A stretch of 64,000 nucleotides of DNA, taken from assembly GCA_934457415.1 (NCBI GenBank), contig CAKSHM010000010.1, forward strand, positions 3,578 through 67,577. Direction: 5' to 3'. Below the pieces are notes generated by a model. That model saw only the letters and a list, made by a program, of their open reading frames with translations, ran no database searches and had not been told where the DNA came from. The number at the start of each line of letters is the position of its first letter. Within the stretch, counting starts at the first letter, position 1. This stretch comes from an uncultured Eubacteriales bacterium. GTDB taxonomy: Bacteria; Bacillota; Clostridia; Oscillospirales; Acutalibacteraceae. Positions 24,580-33,150 of the stretch are shown one piece after another. The position numbers and the translations under genes were made by a program.

Positions 24580-25623
24580 ATGTTCAAAAAATCGCTGTCC
24601 TTGCTTTTGGCATTGGGACTTGTATTCTCTTTTGCGGGCTGTAAGAAGAAAAAGCCTGTAGAGGTTAAAAAAAATGAAAGTAAAATAACCGAATCTTCGG
24701 AGCCGGTAGATACATCTCACGCAACAAATCCGCTTACCGGTACCTTCGATCTTGATGTTTCGGCTAAGGACAACCGTCCCGTCGCGGTTATGATAAACAA
24801 TATTTATCAGGCGCAGAGGGTGCAGACGGGACTGAGCAAAGCAGATATTATTTATGAAACCGAGGTCGAGGGCGGAATTACCCGTCTTATGGCGGTTTAT
24901 AAAGACCTTACAACGGTTGAAAAGTTCGGAACGATCCGCTCGGCGAGGTATCCTTATGTTGACTTGGCTCTCGGGCATGACGCAATTTATGTCCATCACG
25001 GACAGGACCCGACTTACTGCGCTCCTCACCTTAACGATATCGACCATTTCACGATTTCCGAAAACAACAGCGGTCAGAGAATCAAAAACGGACTTTCTTC
25101 CGAGCATACGCTTTACGGCTTCGGCCCTAAAACTTGGGAGACGCTTAAAAAGACCTTCAAGCGCACAAACATAAGCTCCGACAGCACTTGGATGAACTTT
25201 GCGAAAGAGGACAAGAAAGTAACGCTTCAGGGAGGCACCGCAAACAGCGTAACCGTTCCGTTCTCGGACAGCTATCATACAACCTTTAATTATGACGCCG
25301 CAACAGGGCTTTACACAAGGCTTTCCGGAAGCGAAGTAAGAAATGATTATGTTACCGGCGAATCAACGCAGGTTAAAAATGTTTTCGTGCTTTTAACAAC
25401 CATTACGAATTACCCAGACGGATATCACCGCAAGGTCGATTTGACGGGCGGCGACGGATTCTATATTACCAACGGTACATATACTGCAGTCAGATGGAGC
25501 AAGGGAAGCTCTAAAAACCCGATAACCGTTACCGACGCACAGGGAAAGGCTGTTGAGGTAAGCGCGGGCAAATCCTATGTCTGCATAGCCGACAGGACAA
25601 CCTCCAATCCCGCAATGCAGTAA
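24580..25623 (+). CDS. DUF3048 lipoprotein (YerB-like)
   Basis: 347 residues. Signal peptide with lipobox FAGC (cysteine 21), then a basic and serine-rich linker to about 50. The DUF3048 domain follows, with RPVAVMINN, ADIIYETEVEGGITRLMAVY and GTIRSARYPYVDLA. The family is surface-exposed in Firmicutes; Bacillus YerB has no firm biochemical role. GGGGGAA precedes the ATG, and a sigma-A promoter is visible. Confidence 0.87.
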   Translation: MFKKSLSLLLALGLVFSFAGCKKKKPVEVKKNESKITESSEPVDTSHATNPLTGTFDLDVSAKDNRPVAVMINNIYQAQRVQTGLSKADIIYETEVEGGITRLMAVYKDLTTVEKFGTIRSARYPYVDLALGHDAIYVHHGQDPTYCAPHLNDIDHFTISENNSGQRIKNGLSSEHTLYGFGPKTWETLKKTFKRTNISSDSTWMNFAKEDKKVTLQGGTANSVTVPFSDSYHTTFNYDAATGLYTRLSGSEVRNDYVTGESTQVKNVFVLLTTITNYPDGYHRKVDLTGGDGFYITNGTYTAVRWSKGSSKNPITVTDAQGKAVEVSAGKSYVCIADRTTSNPAMQ

Positions 25624-25633
25624 AAAGCAAACG

Positions 25634-25661
25634 CCGCCCCGAATAAAAAAATTCGGGGCGG
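25634..25661. terminator. Stem-loop after the DUF3048 gene
   Basis: CCGCCCCGAAT and its complement, 11-bp stem with a six-A loop. No good T run follows on the plus strand, so termination efficiency is uncertain. The galT ribosome site follows within 20 bases. Confidence 0.55.
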
Positions 25662-25689
25662 TTAAAAAAAGAATGAAAAGGAGCATATT

Positions 25690-27177
25690 ATGATTGACAG
25701 CGCTGTAAGAAAACTTGTTTGTTACGGACTTTCAAACGGACTTTTTGAAAAGAGAGACGAAATTTTTGTTACAAACCGCATTCTTGAAATATTGAACCTT
25801 GACAGTATTGAAGATTTTTCGGATTATTCCGTTACCGATCTTGAGCCTGTTTTAAAGGAACTTCTTGATTTTGCCTGCGAAAAGAATTTGACCGAAAATT
25901 CTGTTACCATGCGCGACCTTTTCGATACAAAGCTTATGAGCGCTTTGCTTCCGAGGCCGAGCGAGGTTACTGACAGATTTTTTGAGGATTATAAAGAGTC
26001 TCCCGAAAAAGCCACAGAAAATTATTATAAATTTTCATGCGACAGCGATTATATCCGCCGTTACCGCATAAAAAAGGATCTTAAATGGACTGTCGACACC
26101 GATTACGGCACGCTTGACATCACCGTAAATCTTTCTAAGCCGGAAAAAGATCCGAAAGCAATAGCGGCAGCAAAAAACGCAAAGCAGTCGGGCTATCCTA
26201 AGTGCCTTTTATGTAAGGAATGCGAGGGCTATGCCGGAAGAATAAACTTCCCCGCCCGTCAGAATCATCGCGTTATTCCGATAACCTTAGGCGGTGAAAA
26301 CTTCTTTTTGCAGTATTCGCCCTATGTTTATTATAATGAGCATTGCATAGTTTTCAATTCCGAGCATATTCCGATGAAGGTGGATTATGATACGGTTGTA
26401 AAGCTTTTTGATTTTGTCGAGATGTTTCCGCATTATTTTATCGGCTCTAATGCGGGACTTCCCGTTGTCGGAGGCTCAATTCTTTCTCATGAGCATTTTC
26501 AGGGCGGAAGATACACCTTTGCAATGGAAAAAGCAGATACGGAATACAGCTTTAAAATAAAGGGTATCGAAAATGTTGAGGCAGGAATTTTAAAGTGGCC
26601 GATGTCTGTTATAAGGCTCAAAAGCAAGGAACTTGAAGATGTTAAAGCCGCGGCAAAAAGAGTGTTTGACGCTTGGGGCGGTTATTCCGACGAATCGGTC
26701 GGAATTATAAACTTTTCCGATAACGAGCCGCACAATGCAATAACGCCTATTGCAAGAAAAAGAAACGGAATTTATGAGCTTGATCTGGTTCTGAGAAATA
26801 ATCTTACAACCGAAGAATTTCCCTTGGGAGTTTTTCACCCGCACGAAAAGCTTCATCATATAAAGAAAGAAAATATCGGACTTATCGAGGTTATGGGACT
26901 TGCCGTTTTGCCTGCAAGACTTAAAACCGAAATGGCAAAGCTTGCTCAGTGCCTTGTAAACGGCACTGACTGCAAGGAGGACGAAAGCCTTGTTAAGCAT
27001 GCCGAATGGGCCGATGAATTAAAGGAAAAATACAAAACCTTTGATAGGGATACCGTTGACTCGGTGCTTGAAAAAGAAATAGGTCTTGTTTTTGAAAAAG
27101 TCCTTGAAGACGCCGGTGTTTTCAAGCGCGACGAAAAGGGCAAAAAAGCTTTCATTGAATTTACAGAGACGATATAA
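25690..27177 (+). CDS. galT: UDP-glucose--hexose-1-phosphate uridylyltransferase (class II GalT)
   Basis: 495 residues, the Firmicutes class II GalT (two Pfam halves). Landmarks are VRKLVCYGLSNGLFEKRDE at the N terminus, FFLQYSPYVYYNEHCIVF, and GGSILSHEHFQGGRYTFAME with the active HxH-type histidines. It moves UMP between glucose-1-P and galactose-1-P in the Leloir pathway, which fits lacZ elsewhere in the window. galK and galE are not adjacent. AAAAGGAG lies seven bases before the ATG. Confidence 0.93.
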   Translation: MIDSAVRKLVCYGLSNGLFEKRDEIFVTNRILEILNLDSIEDFSDYSVTDLEPVLKELLDFACEKNLTENSVTMRDLFDTKLMSALLPRPSEVTDRFFEDYKESPEKATENYYKFSCDSDYIRRYRIKKDLKWTVDTDYGTLDITVNLSKPEKDPKAIAAAKNAKQSGYPKCLLCKECEGYAGRINFPARQNHRVIPITLGGENFFLQYSPYVYYNEHCIVFNSEHIPMKVDYDTVVKLFDFVEMFPHYFIGSNAGLPVVGGSILSHEHFQGGRYTFAMEKADTEYSFKIKGIENVEAGILKWPMSVIRLKSKELEDVKAAAKRVFDAWGGYSDESVGIINFSDNEPHNAITPIARKRNGIYELDLVLRNNLTTEEFPLGVFHPHEKLHHIKKENIGLIEVMGLAVLPARLKTEMAKLAQCLVNGTDCKEDESLVKHAEWADELKEKYKTFDRDTVDSVLEKEIGLVFEKVLEDAGVFKRDEKGKKAFIEFTETI

Positions 27178-27184
27178 AAACACT

Positions 27185-27220
27185 CTCCCCTGTGCTGTGC
27201 AGATGTACAGCATAGGGGAG
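27185..27220. terminator. Stem-loop after galT
   Basis: CTCCCC TGTGCTGT paired with ACAGCATA GGGGAG around an eight-base loop, with one G-T pair. No T run follows, so it may be a degenerate repeat hairpin rather than a strong terminator. Confidence 0.5.
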
Positions 27221-27254
27221 CTGCCGTTTAGGTTGATTTATATCCGAATCGGTT

Positions 27255-27388
27255 TCAGTTTTTCTTTCCGCAGTTTTTATCAAAGCTCGGATTGCAGGCA
27301 TAGAAATTCCTGCAGTCAAGCCTGTCGGTGGTCCGTCTTAAAAGCTCGCCAAAACAATCAGTGTAGAATGAATTTGCGATAAAAAAAT
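27255..27388 (-). pseudogene. C-terminal remnant of a host gene at the island edge
   Basis: Open minus-strand frame without a start codon, ending at TGA (27255-27257). It reads NSFYTDCFGELLRRTTDRLD followed by CRNFYACNPSFDKNCGKKN. The cysteine spacing and codon use look like a real protein. It runs straight into the 3' end of the serine recombinase, so the island apparently entered this gene. I found no matching N-terminal piece at the right end. Confidence 0.55.
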
Positions 27389-28897
27389 TTATACTTTCCA
27401 CTTGATTTCAAGACTGTCTTCTGAAGCGTTAATACGCTCAATCAACGAATCTACAACTGTGATTTTGTCGCTGACCGACAACTCATTCCAATGCTCCATA
27501 TAACCGCTGATTTCACCTATGTTATCCTTGCGGTCATTATCAAACTGTGTGATCTGTGCATACAGTTCTTTCTTTTCGGCATCCAGTTCAGCAATGCGGT
27601 TATTTATGTACTGCATAACTGTTTCATTGGCTGCAGTGATTTTATCGAGCAGAGAGGATATTTCATTGTCGATAGCATCTATGCGTGTTTTAAGCTTGAC
27701 GATTTGCAGGTTACAGCCTTCCTGCTTTTGTTTAGAAAGTGTTTTGAACTCCGCTAATTTCTTCTGCATTTCTTCAAATACAATTTCATCGACTATATCG
27801 GCGTCAAGTGAGCCGAAGTTACAGCCACCGGCATTGTACTTATTATTACATAGATAATAACGGTTATCGGACTTGGTTTTACATCGGTATGTTTTGGCGG
27901 TGAGGGCATATCCGCAATGAGCACATTTGATTTTGCCTGCGAGCCACGTTGCTTTCGCTTTAACAGGCTTTGCAACGCTCTGATTATTTAGACACTTGGA
28001 ACGGCATTTAATCCATGTTCTCGAATCAACAAGCCCTTCGTGCGGAGCAATTACAAGGGTATGACCTTCAAGAGATACGGTTTTGCGCTTCTTGGTATCA
28101 CCCGAATACAAATACGCTCCGTTTGTTCCAATAAAATCATCGGGTATGTTAGCAATATTGGTACCTTGCGCTTTGAAAAAATCATAAAGTTGATAATCAG
28201 CTTTGACATACACTGGATTTATCACCACATCACGCAGACGACTTCGGTTAAAAAGTTTACCGTCACGCTTTCGTATTCCGTGTGCTTCCAGATAGCGCAT
28301 TACATCACCGAGAGAGGTCTGCGGTTCAGAATAGAGCGAGAATATCAGTCTTACGATTTCTGCTTCAGACTCAATCGGCTCATACATCTTGGTACGTATT
28401 CCGTCGATTAGTGTTTCTTTAAGGTCAAACCCAAATGGAACTCTGCCACCCATATAAAAACCGCGTTTACTTCGGGATGAATAAGCATCAATAACACGCT
28501 GCTGAATGGTCTCACGCTCAAGCTGAGCAAAGATCATAACGATCATCAACATTGCCTTACCGATTGGCATTCCAGTATCAAACTTCTCCATTGTGCTGAC
28601 AAAGTCGACACGGTTCTTTTGAAACACTTCGATTAAATTGGCGAAATCAAGCACCGAACGGCTGATACGGTCAAGGCGGTAAACGATAACACGGTTTACC
28701 TTGCCTGCCTCTATATCACGCAACAACTCTTGAAACGCAGGGCGGTCTATGTTTTTGCCACTATAACCCTTGTCGGTATAAACTTTATAACTTTCTCCTG
28801 TCACTTCCTTTTTACAAAACTCGATTTGACTTTCAACGGATATGCTGTCTATCCTGTCAACCGATTGTCTTGCATAAATTGCGTCAAAAAGATTCAA
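27389..28897 (-). CDS. Large serine recombinase (resolvase/integrase)
   Basis: 502 residues. The N-terminal resolvase domain has the catalytic serine in YARQS (Ser12), with VYRLDRISRS and MLMIVMIFAQLERE. The recombinase domain follows (RGFYMGGRVPFGFDL, then GKLFNRSRLRDVVINPVY). A zinc ribbon (CAHCGYALTAKTYRC, then YYLCNN..GGC) and a long coiled coil (about 400-460) complete it. It is intact, so likely active, and marks the left end of the island. The stop lies next to a truncated host frame, as is usual at an att site. Confidence 0.92.
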   Translation of the reverse strand: MNLFDAIYARQSVDRIDSISVESQIEFCKKEVTGESYKVYTDKGYSGKNIDRPAFQELLRDIEAGKVNRVIVYRLDRISRSVLDFANLIEVFQKNRVDFVSTMEKFDTGMPIGKAMLMIVMIFAQLERETIQQRVIDAYSSRSKRGFYMGGRVPFGFDLKETLIDGIRTKMYEPIESEAEIVRLIFSLYSEPQTSLGDVMRYLEAHGIRKRDGKLFNRSRLRDVVINPVYVKADYQLYDFFKAQGTNIANIPDDFIGTNGAYLYSGDTKKRKTVSLEGHTLVIAPHEGLVDSRTWIKCRSKCLNNQSVAKPVKAKATWLAGKIKCAHCGYALTAKTYRCKTKSDNRYYLCNNKYNAGGCNFGSLDADIVDEIVFEEMQKKLAEFKTLSKQKQEGCNLQIVKLKTRIDAIDNEISSLLDKITAANETVMQYINNRIAELDAEKKELYAQITQFDNDRKDNIGEISGYMEHWNELSVSDKITVVDSLIERINASEDSLEIKWKV

Positions 28898-28969
28898 TTT
28901 TTACTCCCTTCTTCGCAAAAAGAAGCGGAGCTGCTGACATATATAGTATACCATAACAGCCCTTTTTCT

Positions 28970-29137
28970 TCAAGGTTTACAGGACATATATTTATAAAAA
29001 ACATCATATAATTTTGCTTCTATTTGTAGTTTTACTTCTCTTTTTTCGTCCACAGAAAATTGAGGGGTTAAATTCGTAATCAACACGATTTTATTGCTGA
29101 TTTTCTGCTCCCAAGACTGTGCGACATAATTTACCAT
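28970..29137 (-). CDS. Small protein upstream of the serine recombinase
   Basis: A 55-residue frame starting MVNYVAQSWEQKISNKIVLI and ending YKYMSCKP. It has a strong ribosome site AAGGAG nine bases before the ATG. It lies 72 bases upstream of the recombinase in the same direction. I do not recognise a domain; short proteins of this kind often precede recombinases in Firmicutes elements and may regulate them. Confidence 0.55.
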   Translation of the reverse strand: MVNYVAQSWEQKISNKIVLITNLTPQFSVDEKREVKLQIEAKLYDVFYKYMSCKP

Positions 29138-29217
29138 GCAGTCCGTCTCCTTCCTTTTGCGAGTATTTTTCTTTTATTAAAATATGATTTGCGTCTTGTC
29201 CTCTATACCAAAACGCA

Positions 29218-29250
29218 TAAGCAATAAGTTTTGTTAATGCTTATTGCTTA
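29218..29250. terminator. Bidirectional stem-loop
   Basis: TAAGCAATAAG and its complement, perfect 11-bp stem with an 11-base loop, between the tyrosine recombinase and the small ORF. A second hairpin TAAATCTG/CAGATTTA follows at 29256-29278. Confidence 0.5.
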
Positions 29251-29363
29251 AACTTTAAATCTGCCGTCATCAGATTTATGATTTCAGATTTCCGTTCAGA
29301 GAATCAGGTAGGGACTAATCCTCTGCGAAAATCTGCAATTAAAACATAAGAATATAAATTTCG

Positions 29364-29383
29364 AGTTTCAAGAAAACATTAAC
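29364..29383. repeat. 20-base motif copy 1 (AGTTTCAAGAAAACATTAAC)
   Basis: Lies one base after the stop codon of the tyrosine recombinase. Read on the minus strand it is GTTAATGTTTTCTTGAAACT. Copies recur at 30469, 30593, 33131 and 33486. Confidence 0.8.
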
Positions 29384-29384
29384 T

Positions 29385-30362
29385 TTAATGGATTCTTTTT
29401 ATTTCATTTGAATAAGTATTGTTCACATCATTGCGAGAATGACCCATAGATTCTGAAAGTTCTCGTTCAATCTGTGCATCGATCATTCTACCTTCTGCTT
29501 TGTATCGTGCTTTGGTTTCTTGATAAAACAAATGCCTTAGACTATGCCAATGTATCGATTGTTCTCTTGGTCTTTTGCCTGGACTTTTGTACTTTGTGCG
29601 TTCGGGGTCCATAAATTTCTTTTTATTGTTGTTCATCCAGTTATCCAAGGATTTGCTTTTCTTTTTAACACTGTTTGTATGGTTATCGCATATAACATAG
29701 TCCATAGAGCACTTACCGTTTTTCTGCGCGTATGCCAATACTCGTCTTAAAATGTTCTCCTGCATTTTGGTTTCAACCGGTATATCTCTCGGTCTGCCGC
29801 CCTTAGTGTTGGTAAGATTTAATTGTTTATATTTAAGTGCATACTCAATTTGATGCAAACGAAGGGTTACAAACTCCTCATGGCGAAGTCCGAAATATCT
29901 ATCCATATACGCTTCGATAACCGCATCCATACGACCCATATCAAGCGCAACTTTGATAAGGTCATCGAACTCATGCGGAAGAATAGATTTATCCTTTATA
30001 TATAATTGGCGTTTGGCAACAAAGAAACATTTATTACTCTTAGGCAAATTTCTTTTAGGGTTCATTCGTTGATGCACCCACTTTATGCCGGATAATTCGG
30101 TGAGTATATATCCGGGCTTACAGCCGCTGATTTGAAGATGCTCAACATAACTTCGCACATGTCTAACTTCAACATTTCTAAAATTCTGTAATGTGGTATT
30201 CTCTCCTAAATACCCACAGAATCTGTTCATTACTGCTTTATAGCGTCTACGTGTTTTAAAGCTGCCTTGATTTAACCTGTCAATCACAGGAAGAGTTTGA
30301 TTTAGCAAATTCCGTTTTTGATTCTCGGCTTTTCGTTCTTGTTCTTCAGGGGTTAAACTCAT
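29385..30362 (-). CDS. Tyrosine recombinase/integrase
   Basis: About 325 residues. An N-terminal SAM-like core-binding domain (about 30-115) precedes the catalytic domain. The conserved residues are visible: Arg in YFGLRHEEFVTL, HxxR as HWHSLRHLF, His in ESMGHSRND and the Tyr nucleophile in VNNTYS. The ATG at 30362 has AAAGGAG upstream, inside the longer open frame. It is embedded among five copies of a 20-base motif, two of them just 5' of the gene, which makes a site-specific role on those motifs plausible (inference). Confidence 0.88.
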   Translation of the reverse strand: MSLTPEEQERKAENQKRNLLNQTLPVIDRLNQGSFKTRRRYKAVMNRFCGYLGENTTLQNFRNVEVRHVRSYVEHLQISGCKPGYILTELSGIKWVHQRMNPKRNLPKSNKCFFVAKRQLYIKDKSILPHEFDDLIKVALDMGRMDAVIEAYMDRYFGLRHEEFVTLRLHQIEYALKYKQLNLTNTKGGRPRDIPVETKMQENILRRVLAYAQKNGKCSMDYVICDNHTNSVKKKSKSLDNWMNNNKKKFMDPERTKYKSPGKRPREQSIHWHSLRHLFYQETKARYKAEGRMIDAQIERELSESMGHSRNDVNNTYSNEIKRIH

Positions 30363-30424
30363 AAGTATTACTCCTTTCATAGATTTCGGTTTTTATAAGA
30401 AGCATCTATGGTTCCTTGATGCTT

Positions 30425-30770
30425 CATCACAAATTTCCGATACTTAAATGTGGATAATGTTTTTGCATAGTTTCAAGAAAACATTAACGCACACGAAATT
30501 TTCCAAATTTTCGTTCACAGGTTTCAGTGGTCCAGGTTGAAACTGTGTACCAAAATATTTGGACATTAAATATATAAGGAATAAAATTTTCGAGTTTCAA
30601 GAAAACATTAAATTTTTGTATGATTTATAAAATCATAGGTTTGTGTATGAAAGTTTGGAAGTTTATAATTTAGTGAATACCTTTTTGAGTTTTAAGAACA
30701 CGTAATAATTATAAATTCCACGCTCCGTTGATTTTTTGTTGCTAATTTATCGGTGTACGCAGTATAATTA
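30425..30770. repeat. Non-coding block with motif copies 2 and 3 (att-like platform)
   Basis: No gene. It holds AGTTTCAAGAAAACATTAAC at 30469-30488, a copy with one change at 30593-30612 and a degenerate copy near 30687-30707. Between them are inverted repeats: GTTTCA..TTGAAAC (about 30521-30543) and the palindrome CCAAAATATTTGG (30550-30562). The right part carries the promoter of the next gene (TATAAT at 30763-30768). The arrangement resembles a recombinase binding region or an array platform. Confidence 0.55.
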
Positions 30771-30820
30771 ATTTGTTATTATATAGTTACGGTACCGGAA
30801 TATTTAGCGAGGTGATTCTA

Positions 30821-31885
30821 ATGACAATAGGTCAAACGATAAAACTTTATAGAAAAGAAAAAAACTTTACTCAAAGTGAGCTAGCAGAACTTATTGGAGT
30901 TTCTACACAGGCAATTTCAAAATGGGAAACGGACTCAGGAATGCCTGATATCTCACAAATCGTTCCTCTTGCACGTGTTCTAGAAATTTCAACCGACAAA
31001 CTTTTAGGACACACCGACTCGGCTTTTGAAAAAGAAGTAACGGAAATTCGTCAAAAATTTGGTGGAATAAACTTTATAAGCGATTTAAGTTATGCTGAAG
31101 AGTTATATTTTCTTACTTCAAAATTCTTCAGCAAACATCCCGACGTTTCAGATATTGCCGTTGTTGCATTGGAAACATATATCGAGTTGTTTGCCAAAGG
31201 TAAAATAGGCATATCAAAATCCGAGTTCTTGGAAGAATGTGAACGCTACGGAAACAGTATTTTCAGATATGAAACAGTCGCTGACCGTATTTACAAAACT
31301 CATTATTTGATGTCAAGAGCCTACGATTTATGCGGAGATAACAAAAAGTCAGAAAGCCATCTGCAAAATTTGCCTTATGTTTTTGGCTTTAGGGATTATT
31401 GGGAAGCGGAAATTGCTTTTGCTGATGGTAAGAATGATATTGCACTTGAAAAAGTAAAAAAGAGTTTTGCTCAAATGGCTCGATTTACTTCTCGTTGCAT
31501 AAGACTTGCAGGAAGAATTGTTCGTGCAGAAGGCAAACCCAATGCAGATAAAATTAGTCTTGAACTCGATGAGTATATGTTAAGGCTTATAAATGCATTT
31601 TTATCCGGTGGAGACTATTTACCACATCGACAAATCTTTCAGAAAACTTGCCTTTTACCCGGATTGGTTTCTCAAAACATTAAAATGGGTAACCTTGATA
31701 AAGCTAAAGAGCATATGCAGGAACTATTGAAAACACGAGACGAGTTTTTTGCATGTGTCGATAATTCAAGCGATAAGCATTGCCTAATGTTTATTAAGGG
31801 TGACCTTGATGCTTCTTGGAATACTACTAAAGAAAAAATAAACGAGCGTGTATCAAGTGCAGAAAAAGCATTAAAGCAAATTTAA
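30821..31885 (+). CDS. XRE-family HTH regulator with helical repeat domain
   Basis: About 354 residues. The HTH domain at 1-60 has QTIKLYRKEKNFTQSELAEL and STQAISKWETDSGMPD. A long, mostly helical C-terminal region (about 80-350) resembles TPR-type sensor domains. The start is the ATG with GAGGTGA upstream; the frame is open 48 bases further out without a ribosome site. It may control island genes or respond to a peptide signal; neither can be shown here. Confidence 0.8.
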   Translation: MTIGQTIKLYRKEKNFTQSELAELIGVSTQAISKWETDSGMPDISQIVPLARVLEISTDKLLGHTDSAFEKEVTEIRQKFGGINFISDLSYAEELYFLTSKFFSKHPDVSDIAVVALETYIELFAKGKIGISKSEFLEECERYGNSIFRYETVADRIYKTHYLMSRAYDLCGDNKKSESHLQNLPYVFGFRDYWEAEIAFADGKNDIALEKVKKSFAQMARFTSRCIRLAGRIVRAEGKPNADKISLELDEYMLRLINAFLSGGDYLPHRQIFQKTCLLPGLVSQNIKMGNLDKAKEHMQELLKTRDEFFACVDNSSDKHCLMFIKGDLDASWNTTKEKINERVSSAEKALKQI

Positions 31886-32029
31886 TGACGAAAATCTTTT
31901 GCTTGGGTAGTTACTATATATCATAGATTTATTGACGAAAATTTTTATAACAAAAAATTTTGGCTCCCACAGACTGATTCGCAGTCTATGGGAGCCGCTC
32001 TATAAATGTATATCATATTTCCCGCACTC
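31886..32029. terminator. Terminator region after the HTH gene
   Basis: GGCTCCCA-c-AGACTG pairs with CAGTCT-a-TGGGAGCC (31962-31996), 14 pairs with one mismatch. On the minus strand it is followed by AAAATTTTTT, so it could also end leftward transcripts from the non-coding block at 32-33 kb. Confidence 0.6.
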
Positions 32030-32615
32030 ATTTCGAAATGAAAGTCATATATCATATCAAAAAGACAGGATAGATTGTTTTATAGGATTATTGCAGATGT
32101 AGGTACATCCACATTGTATATCTTTGATTTATCTTGTAAGATTCTGTCAGGAGCATATCGAAAAGTAAATCATCTTTTCATACTAAGCACCGATAGTTGA
32201 TTTCAAAACGAATTTCGAAAAGATAGTTAATATATCATTTCAAAATGTGTATCATAAATCATATCAAAATATCATATCAAAATTTTGTCATATATCTTAC
32301 GAAAAATGATAGCAAGGCATAGTACGCCCAGGGACTTTTTTACTAAAAACTCTGTACATTTCTCCTATTTTCTTTTACTAACTTTGCGTACTATGCCTTG
32401 GCGCCGCTCCCTCGGGCACGCCCTCGGTCGCGTTTCTATCTTCCTTGTTCGAAAGATAGAAACCGGCGCCTCTCAAAATTAAAGTCATAATCATTTCAAA
32501 ATGAGTGTCATCTTTGTCATCTATCATTTCGAAAAGATAGTCATACCTCTCGAAAAGAGAATAGATTTCGAAATGACTCTCAAAATTATAATCATCATTA
32601 TCTCGAAACGTAAAT
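32030..32615. repeat. Array of short TTCRAAA palindromes with a GC-rich inverted-repeat insert
   Basis: No gene. More than a dozen variants of ATCATTTCGAAATGA/ATCATATCAAAA are scattered at about 32030-32290 and 32475-32610, for example CATTTCGAAATG (32029-32040), CATTTCAAAATG, CTCTCGAAAAGAG and TATCATTTCGAAAAGATA. Many can form tiny hairpins. Inside lies a GC-rich insert (32314-32470) bounded by a perfect 14-bp inverted repeat AAGGCATAGTACGC (32314-32327 with 32386-32399). It also has an 11-bp hairpin 32432-32463 and GGCGCC at both edges (32400-32405, 32465-32470). Confidence 0.6.
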
Positions 32616-32624
32616 CATATTTAA

Positions 32625-33125
32625 TTTTGGCTGAAGGTCAGCATGATGGGACAAGCCCAGCGTATACTTAGGTGTACCTAAGCCTCTAAATTTAGAGAAC
32701 GCAATACCATATACCGATACAATGGATCGGTCCACCGCTGAATAGTGGTACGGCAAGGATTTTCATTACCGATTAAATCCCATAACTTCGGTGCTTGATT
32801 AAAATACTGAAAAATTATCCAAGCAAATATTCTTCAGCCGTGTCTTTCACGGTAGCAACGATGAACCTACCTGTCATCGCTCAGGTGTGCTGCCACAGAT
32901 TTTTAGTTAATAACTTAAAACTTAAATCTGCTACTCAACTTGCAACATTTCGGCAGCTGTGCAAGTCGGACTTTTCTAGGTACACTTCATCATCTCTCGA
33001 CAAACCTTTGTCGAAGATACCTTTACTTCCTTTTCTAATGGTGCAACATTTCTTCGTACACCTAATAAATTTAAAAAACTCCTTCTCAAACTTTTAAGAT
33101 GACACTTAAATTCTAAGAAAGAGTT
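32625..33125 (-). ncRNA. Candidate large structured RNA
   Basis: About 450-500 bases with no credible gene and at least eleven short helices. Examples are GCTGA/TCAGC (32630-32642), CTTAGG/CCTAAG (32667-32682), CTCTAAA/TTTAGAG (32684-32697), ACCGAT/ATCGGT (32713-32731), CCGTG/CACGG (32838-32852), CAGATTT/AAATCTG (32896-32930), ACTTGCA/TGCAAGT (32938-32966) and CGACAAA/TTTGTCG (32998-33013). Two helices interleave as a pseudoknot: CGATGA/TCATCG (32859-32879) with ACCTG/CAGGT (32869-32886). A long-range helix 32978-32985/33056-33063 pairs fully only on the minus strand, through two G-U pairs. It follows the small HTH gene. Confidence 0.6.
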
Positions 33126-33130
33126 TTTTT

Positions 33131-33150
33131 AGTTTCAAGAAAAGATTAAC
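33131..33150. repeat. 20-base motif copy 4
   Basis: AGTTTCAAGAAAAGATTAAC, one change from the consensus. It contains the stop codon of the small HTH gene (33146-33148) and separates it from the candidate structured RNA. Confidence 0.75.

Noticed and set aside
32285..32482. 65-residue plus-strand frame in the GC-rich insert
   Set aside because: It reads across inverted repeats and hairpins and has no ribosome site; composition follows the repeats.
32030..32615. CRISPR array
   Set aside because: Repeats are short, degenerate and irregularly spaced; there are no constant-length spacers and no cas genes.
32795..33097. 100-residue plus-strand frame
   Set aside because: It runs antisense through the candidate structured RNA, with no ribosome site and no coherent domain.
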